From positions 59,939,257-60,003,256 of the forward strand of contig NC_060060.1 of the NCBI RefSeq assembly GCF_020283565.1: DNA of 64,000 bases, given 5' to 3'. Under the pieces are notes generated by a model that did no database searches, was not told where the DNA came from, and saw nothing but the letters and a program-made list of their open reading frames with translations. The DNA is from Trifolium pratense (Eukaryota; Streptophyta; Magnoliopsida; Fabales; Fabaceae). The translations under genes and the position numbers were made by a program. Below are positions 57,682-64,000 of the stretch, in pieces. The stretch's first letter is position 1. Each line of letters begins with the position of its first letter.

Positions 57682-60347
57682 ATGGCTTGTTTGACACTTG
57701 GTCCGATGCATGAACAGGGTGAATTTACCAGTTGTTTTAGTCCTCATATGAGGGTCTCTATTTTGATTTACCTAACTGTTGGTGGATCTGTGATCCCCAT
57801 GCATATTATGGAGACGGATTCTATTGCTTCGGTGAAGCTGAGAATTCAAACCTTCAAAGGATTTTTTGTAAAGAAACGGAAACTGGTTTTTGAAGGGAAG
57901 GAATTGGCTCATAACAAATCTTGTTTTCGAGATTATGGTGTTGCTGATGGAAATGTGTTCCACCTAATGCTAAGGCTTTCTGATCTTAAAGCTATTACTG
58001 TTAGGACTTTATGTGGTCAGGAATTTGGGTTTTATGTCGAGAAGACTAGGAATGTGGGTTATGTGAAGCAGCAGATTGCAAGGAAAGGGCAAGGGTTCTT
58101 TCATATTGAAGATCAAGAATTGGTATGGGAGGGTGAGGCACTTGAAGATCAGAGACTTATTGAGGACATCTGTAAGGACAATGATGCTGTGATTCATTTG
58201 TTGGTCAGGATATCAGATACCAAGGTAAGAACTAAACCAGTTGAGAAGGATTTGGAATTATCAATTGGGGCATCATTCACACATGATACGGTGCCAAATT
58301 TAGCTGCAGACCAGTTAGGGCCAGTGTCTATAACAAATAAGGTCCTGAAAAGGTGCCTTTTGGCTAAAGAATTTCTTTTGGAACCAATTTTTAAGAATTC
58401 CAATATCAAAATTCCACCAGTGATCCAGGAACTAATTAAGGTTACATTAGAGGGGTTAGAGAAAGGTCGCAAGCCAATTCAATCTTCAGAGGGGTCAGGA
58501 GGAGCTTATCTCATGCAAGATTCTTCTGGCTTAAAGTATGTTTCAGTTTTCAAGCCTATTGATGAGGAGCCAATGGCAATTAATAATCCTCGGGGATTAC
58601 CTATCTCTGTCGACGGTGAAGGGTTAAAGAAAGGCACTCAAGTAGGCCAAGGTGCGTTGAGAGAAGTTGCAGCTTACATTTTAGACCATCCTAGGAAAGG
58701 ACGCCGAACATATAATAACAATGAGGAGTTGGGATTCGCGGGAGTTCCACCTACTGTTATGGTCAAATGCATGAATGAAGGGTTCCATCATCCTGAAGGT
58801 TATAAGAATGGTTCAAGTGATGTTAAGATAGGATCGCTTCAGACGTTTATGAGGAACATTGGAAGCTGTGAAGACATGGGCCCTAGTGCATTTCCGGTGG
58901 AAGAGGTGCACAAGATCTCTGTTCTGGATATGAGATTGGTAAATGCAGATAGACATGCTGGGAACATATTGGTTGCCAAGGATGGCGAAGGTGGTCCAAC
59001 TGTCCTTATTCCTATTGATCATGGCTATTGCCTACCGAAGAATGTAAGTCTTCTAAAATGATATGTGAACCGGTTCCTTTTTTCTTCCATTTGTCTGATC
59101 TTATTTTGGGCAACTTGGTCGTGTCTTTCTTAGATCAACTTCTCATGCTTATCCCCTAGATAAGATATTTGATAAAATGCTGCAAAAATGTGGATCCAGT
59201 TCTCTGTTTTATATCTGCAACTACTATTCTAACTTTTATGTGCTTAACAAATTTGTGTCACATTCATATGAGAGTAGTTTTTCTCAAATTGCCATAGGCT
59301 AGACCGGTAAACTGTTGAGTTTTGACTCTTCTTTTGTGTCACTATACTGCATACTACTATCTGATAATTTCCATATTGATTACTTTTACATAATGGATTT
59401 TCATTATTGCCCATGATCCCTGCCGAGTGCTGATTGCTGAACCTCTCTAGTACATTTATAGCATGAACATTGCAATCATTTCCAACAATGCTTGTCATTC
59501 TTAATTCAAAACCTTTTGAAAACTCTCGACTTGACTTCTACCATTTTTGCATTTGTCTCTATACTGTCTAGTAGTGTCTACCATTTTATGATTGAATTAA
59601 TTTGGTTTATCATATATTTAAGCCACTTTATAAATGCTTTTCCAAGTTAGGATATAATTAACCTGTGTGTGGCTACTGTTGTAACATGGAAGACGGAATA
59701 GTAGTCAAGTAGTCAATATTAACTCTTTATTTTATTTTTATTTTTTTGGTTTTTCACCACCAGTTTAATCTGGTTCGGGAGTCAGTTCTGGCATCAAGTG
59801 GTTTCAGCCCCCTCCCGATCGCAGTTGCGGGGGATCGAACCGTAGTCCTCCCTACCAAGTTCAGCGTCAATCACCACTGAACCAACTAACGATTGGTTAA
59901 CTCTTCTTTATTTGTTAAAGGAGTTAAATTATTATATTTGTAAAGGCTATTCCTTTCCCCCTTTTGCAGTTTGAAGACTGCACTTTTGACTGGTTATACT
60001 GGCCACAAGCTAAAGAACCTTACTCCCCAGACACCATTGAGTACATAAAATCTCTGAATGCAGAAGAAGATATTAAGCTTTTGAAGTCTCATGGATGGGA
60101 ACTTCCTCCTGAATGTGCCCGCATCCTACATATATCAACAATGCTTCTTCAGAAAGGTGCAGAGAAAGGACTCACTCCTTTCACCATTGGAAGCATCATG
60201 TGTAGAGAAACATTAAACAAAAATTCTACCATTGAGCAGATTGTTCAGAAAGCGGATGAAGCTGCACTTCCTGGAACAAGTGAATCCGCATTCCTTGATC
60301 TTGTTTCAGTGTTCTTGGATAATCATTTAGAAGAGCTATTCCCATGA
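57682..60347 (+). CDS. Phosphatidylinositol 4-kinase gamma with tandem ubiquitin-like domains (UbDK gamma 4 type)
   Basis: Plant type-II PI4K-gamma proteins carry ubiquitin-like domains. Several, including Arabidopsis UbDKgamma4, act as protein kinases rather than lipid kinases. Two exons (57682-59043, 59970-60347) give 579 aa, near the usual 560-580. The first ubiquitin-like domain covers about residues 30-105 (SILIYLTVGGSVIPM, KLVFEGKELA, DGNVFHLMLRL). The second covers about 108-180 (ITVRTLCGQEFGF, ELVWEGEALEDQ, VIHLLVRISD). The kinase domain has SGGAYLMQD, VSVFKPIDEEPMA (ATP-binding Lys), GQGALREVAAY, DMRLVNADRHAGNILV (catalytic Asp) and IPIDHGYCLP (metal-binding Asp). The upstream codon TTG is not the start, and ATG 57682 gives MACLTLGPM. 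A SINE sits in the intron. Confidence 0.95.
59728..59896 (-). mobile_element. tRNA-derived SINE, copy 2, in the PI4K intron
   Basis: TTAACTCTT repeats lie at 59719-59727 and 59897-59905. The minus strand has box A TAGTTGGTTCAGTGG, box B GGTTCGATCCCC and an A-rich tail. By eye it differs from copy 1 (25204-25358) at about 12 of 143 aligned positions, nearly all transitions. Confidence 0.9.
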
Positions 60348-63046
60348 CTGAATTGTAATGCACATGCTACATTTAATAAGATACTGGTGTAAAGTGATGG
60401 TGCTCGATTCGTCTTCAAGGTATATCCCACAATCTACTATGATGGAGTTAAGTTCTTGCAAGTTGCAACCACCAATCAAGAATTTGATGTTTGTGTTGCT
60501 ATGTAGACTTTTGTGTTTTTTATACTACATCTCTGGTTGTATGGAATGGAACTATATTTGTATATTGACAAGGAATGATTATGGAATTTCTGTGCACTAT
60601 CATTCAACTGATTTGTGCTTCTTGAACCAATATTTGAAATATTGATAAATAAAATTTTCCATTCCATGTTCTGTCCATGTTGTTTTTCTCTTAATATGTT
60701 AAAGTTAAGTGGGGTTGAGGGATACCATGACCTCTAATAGTCTCCTTTCTAAGCTAAACCTCTAAATTAAATAGCCTCTAGATTGAATATATTGTTCTAA
60801 ATTGGACCAAGATACAACCCTTCAAGAATCTAAATTCCTAATGCACCAAGGAACAATCCAAAGACCCACGTCTATAAATTTTTGAAATTGCAACGTCCCC
60901 CCTCCAATTCATTGCCCCAACAAACAAATAATAGGTGTATGGCGAATTATGTGGCTCGAAATTGTCCCACTAATGATACATTACCGTTCTTCCATATCAT
61001 TTTTTCACTATAAACAAACTGATTTTGGTTAAGCGAAAAATACACAATTTATATCTAATCATTATATATACTTCAACTCATTCTTATACCGACTTATGTA
61101 TTAGAGTACTTGCAAATATCACTCTACCTCGAAGGCCACAAAATGTTTTCCAGCTCTTTCATAATCTTGGCTCTCCTTTTCGATACTCTAGATCGCCTAT
61201 CTATCTTTTCGAAAGAAAATACTAATTTTTTAATTTTATTTTTCTATCTTTCCTGAAAAAAACACAACACACTTTCAAAAATTGAGTTCTATTATTATCT
61301 ATTTCTTTTGAAAATTTAGATATAAAGGCCTATCTATTTCAACACCTATCTTTCACACTTCTTTCAACACCTATTTATTTCTTCTGAATTCATCTTGAAA
61401 TATAAATTTTATTTGTTTATATTAAAAAATTATCATTAATATAAATATTTTTATAAAATTAATCAATATATTCAATTTTTTTTAAGTAACTTATATTTAG
61501 AGAGGGACACAGTACTACTAGTAGTAGTTACTAGTATCTCTCAAAGTACATTTTATGGGCCTCTCTAATCAAAGTGTCCCAGGTTGAACCTAAACATGGG
61601 AAGATTGGTGATAGGAACTATCATTACAAAGGACACTCCATGTGAGATGTCAAGACTCTAATCTAGCTGGTGCCCCCGTTACTAATTGATTACGGAGACT
61701 ACAATGCATGCTCCACGGAAGTTTCCAGGAAATTGCACTAAAAGGGTCTCATCCAATGCCTAAAAGGGAAAACAAGAAAAGTTTTGTATTCTCATTTTTT
61801 GTAGAAACTGTTTTGCACTTTTTGTCTAAAGTAAATGTATGATGTCATGGATAAATTGAGAATAGAATACATAAAAAAAGAAAGTTTTTTATTTTTATTT
61901 ATTTTATTGCAAAAACAAAACAAATGAATTTGGCACATTGGTCCACTTGCAACAACCTTGTTAATAAGTCCAAATCGGTATTCAGGAGGATGGTGCAAGA
62001 AGTCAAATAGTAGCACACAAGTATTTTATCTCCGGGAGCTTTTGTTCGACGGACTTAAAAATTAATTTCATGAATAACCGTTAGTATAATTCGGTTGGTA
62101 AGAATATTGTATATAATATGTAAGGTTATGATTTGAATTCTAATACTCTCACTTTTGCTGGTAGTATATCATGACATCCTTAAAATTAAGACCTTACAAT
62201 CTAACGGTTACACTACAACAGATATCGAAGAATGCATTCTGACATCGAATCCTCAATCAATGTAGATGATTCAACAAGCCAAACGCAAAAAGACTAACTA
62301 AAGCTAAGACTCCTTTTTGGGTGTTACCGGTCTGGATCGATGCTTTTCCTTCTGTCTGGAGTTAAAGGATCTCCCAAAAGAATGAATGACATTACCTCAG
62401 AAACAATCAATGAGAAATTCCACCATGCCATCGAGGGGCTAGTGTGACCATCCATAGCATACGGCGGGCGAGAGAGGTACTTAGTGGCTCAGTGTGTCTA
62501 GTAGTTTCAGGTAAGGCTATTTGGAAATCCAAGACGAGTAGTAGTACGTGTCTACGTTGGGAGATCTAATTCACTGTCCCAACTTAAACTCCACCTTATA
62601 ATAAAGGGGCAGAGAGGTTGTAAATAGTACTTAAGCTCGTGATTCACAGTCAATACCCGTACTCATAAGTTATAAGTTAGTACAGCTTATTTAATTTCTG
62701 TCGGTGGAACAATGATGCAACTTGCAAGTTCTCTTTTTGACTTTGTTACCAACTTAAGACTTGTGAATAAAAAAAAGAAGGAAACTAAGGTTAAGAGCTA
62801 GTAGTATATCTCTTTCTTTTTAATCAAACATTGTTTACAACTTATATTTCTCATATTATCATTGTGGAAAATAAGCATCATGCCTGAAAAATACTATATA
62901 TGTAGTTTGGTACAATTGCCAAATAAACTATGTACTATAAAATTACAGGGCAAATCGAATCAAATTAGCACTTTTTTTAACAATTAAATAGTACTAATAT
63001 TAAGGATTGAATGGTCCATGTATCTATACTTGCAGCAGAATAGACT
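60348..63046. other. Intergenic stretch between PI4K and pectinesterase genes
   Basis: The 3' UTR of the PI4K gene probably ends near 60660. No further coding region is supported. The GC-richer segment 62210-62640 is unlike its neighbours and looks repeat-derived, but I cannot assign it. Confidence 0.5.
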
Positions 63047-63744
63047 TCAGGTGGATAAGCCAGCTACGAATGCAACCCCGGTAGACGGTATCCAAGTCGA
63101 TCCTGATATGAATTGAGCCACTGTGAATCTATTCGCTTCCACGGTGGATGTAATAACCCGATATCCGGGCCAGTGGACTCTTTGTCCAATAGCTCCACCT
63201 GGCCCATAATTCATGTACTCACCATAATACAAAGTGTCTAGAGCAAAAGTTGTATTCCACTCTAGCCATCCACGTGGATGCAAATGATCTCCCATGTATG
63301 ATAGCATGTATACCGTTCTAGAGTATAATTTCCACGGACGGCCCAGATAGGTTTGATAGCTACCCTTGGATGCTTGTAGATCTGATGTGGCAAGGATCCG
63401 ACAGTTGTGAATGGATATACCTGTGTTTTGATTTGGGTCTTTTCGGTTTTGAGCCGTGATGGTGTTTTTTTGTTGGGGCATGGGCTTTCGTGCATAGAGG
63501 CTACAATTTTGAAAAACCACCGCAGCATTGCCAAATATGAAGTCTACGGTACCATATATGTCACATTCGCGGTAGAATTGACGGTTTGAGTGTGCATACA
63601 TTGTGTCTTGGTATCCTATGATGTTGCAACGGTACACAACTGCATGGTCTGATCCGACACGGAGAGCGACCGCTTGGTGTTTCGCCGGACCGGCATAGTT
63701 CTCAAATGTTACATCTCTTGCAATGAAACCTGGACCACTAGCAG
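63047..63744 (-). CDS. Pectin methylesterase, C-terminal exon (gene continues past the window)
   Basis: Pectinesterases (CE8) remove methyl esters from cell-wall homogalacturonan. This last exon encodes about 231 aa and starts after an acceptor (GTACAG ending 63745). The reading is ASGPGFIARDVTFENYAGPA, then QAVALRV, DHAVVYRCN, QDTMYAHSNRQFY, GTVDFIFGNAAVVFQNC, YLGRPWKLYSRTVYM and a TGA stop after VAFVAGLST. The catalytic set is present: Gln and Asp of QDT, nucleophile Asp of DFIFG and Arg of LGRPW. The N-terminal exon, which in many members carries a PME-inhibitor domain, is not in the window. Positions 63745-64000 are intron. It is secreted by family expectation only. Confidence 0.95.
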
Positions 63745-64000
63745 CTGTACAACAATATAAGATTAAGGATTAGTATTAGCATTAGCATTATGGGATTAAA
63801 ATACTTTTGTATAAGTGGTTGAAATAGAATTATCGTTAGTGGTCTTGTCTTTAGGAATTATGAGAATTCTGTTATTTTTAGTGCTGGTGCTAGACAAGAA
63901 CATGTTACATTGTTTTTCAATTTGACAAGCAATGCATGACCCACCGACAATAATTCGGTTTTGCTAGTTTCATTTGAAGCCATTAGTTTTTTTCCGTTTT

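Overview
This is a 64 kb window of plant nuclear DNA, AT-rich, with intron-containing genes separated by transposon-derived sequence. Protein similarity, Tourist and Stowaway MITEs, and tRNA-derived SINEs point to a papilionoid legume, probably Medicago or a close relative. The species call is inference.

Genes, left to right: the 3' end of a mitochondrial ClpX gene (+, 1-1468); a SINA-type RING E3 ubiquitin ligase (+, 3897-6645); remnants of a LINE reverse transcriptase, a RAD6/UBC2 ubiquitin-conjugating enzyme and an RNase H domain (all -, 7.6-10.6 kb); a type-B response-regulator-like gene whose phospho-acceptor Asp is Glu (-, 10980-12622); a decayed polypyrimidine-tract-binding protein gene (-, 17332-20898); an intronless EMB1796-type PPR gene (-, 22104-24062); a CBL4/SOS3-type calcium sensor (+, 29266-30817); a dipeptidyl-peptidase-IV-like S9 peptidase (+, 45833-51512); a coiled-coil gene fragment inside an inverted duplication (53.3-54.2 kb); a ubiquitin-like-domain PI4-kinase gamma (+, 57682-60347); and the 3' exon of a pectin methylesterase (-, 63047-63744). 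The genes are functionally unrelated and show no cluster or operon logic.

The non-genic part is readable in detail. A 7.4 kb Ty1/copia-type element (36369-43740) has two 188-bp LTRs that differ at one base by eye, yet its pol region is full of stops and its leader carries about 17 short palindromes. Several retroposons have clear target-site duplications: two copies of one SINE family (25.2 and 59.7 kb), two LINE 3' ends of one family (11.5 kb in an intron of the response-regulator gene, 47.4 kb in the peptidase intron), and a 568-bp A-tailed retroposon (14.8 kb). There is a Tourist-like MITE with TAA target sites, a Stowaway pair, foldback elements, tandem duplications and minisatellites.

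The best candidates for follow-up are the inverted duplication at 53.3-54.0 kb (possible hairpin RNA source), the recently mobile but coding-defective copia element with its palindrome array, and the response regulator with a built-in D-to-E change. I see no CRISPR array, no intact tRNA or rRNA gene, and no convincing new multi-gene system. Exon boundaries were placed by hand from GT/AG sites and family alignment from memory. No database search was run.
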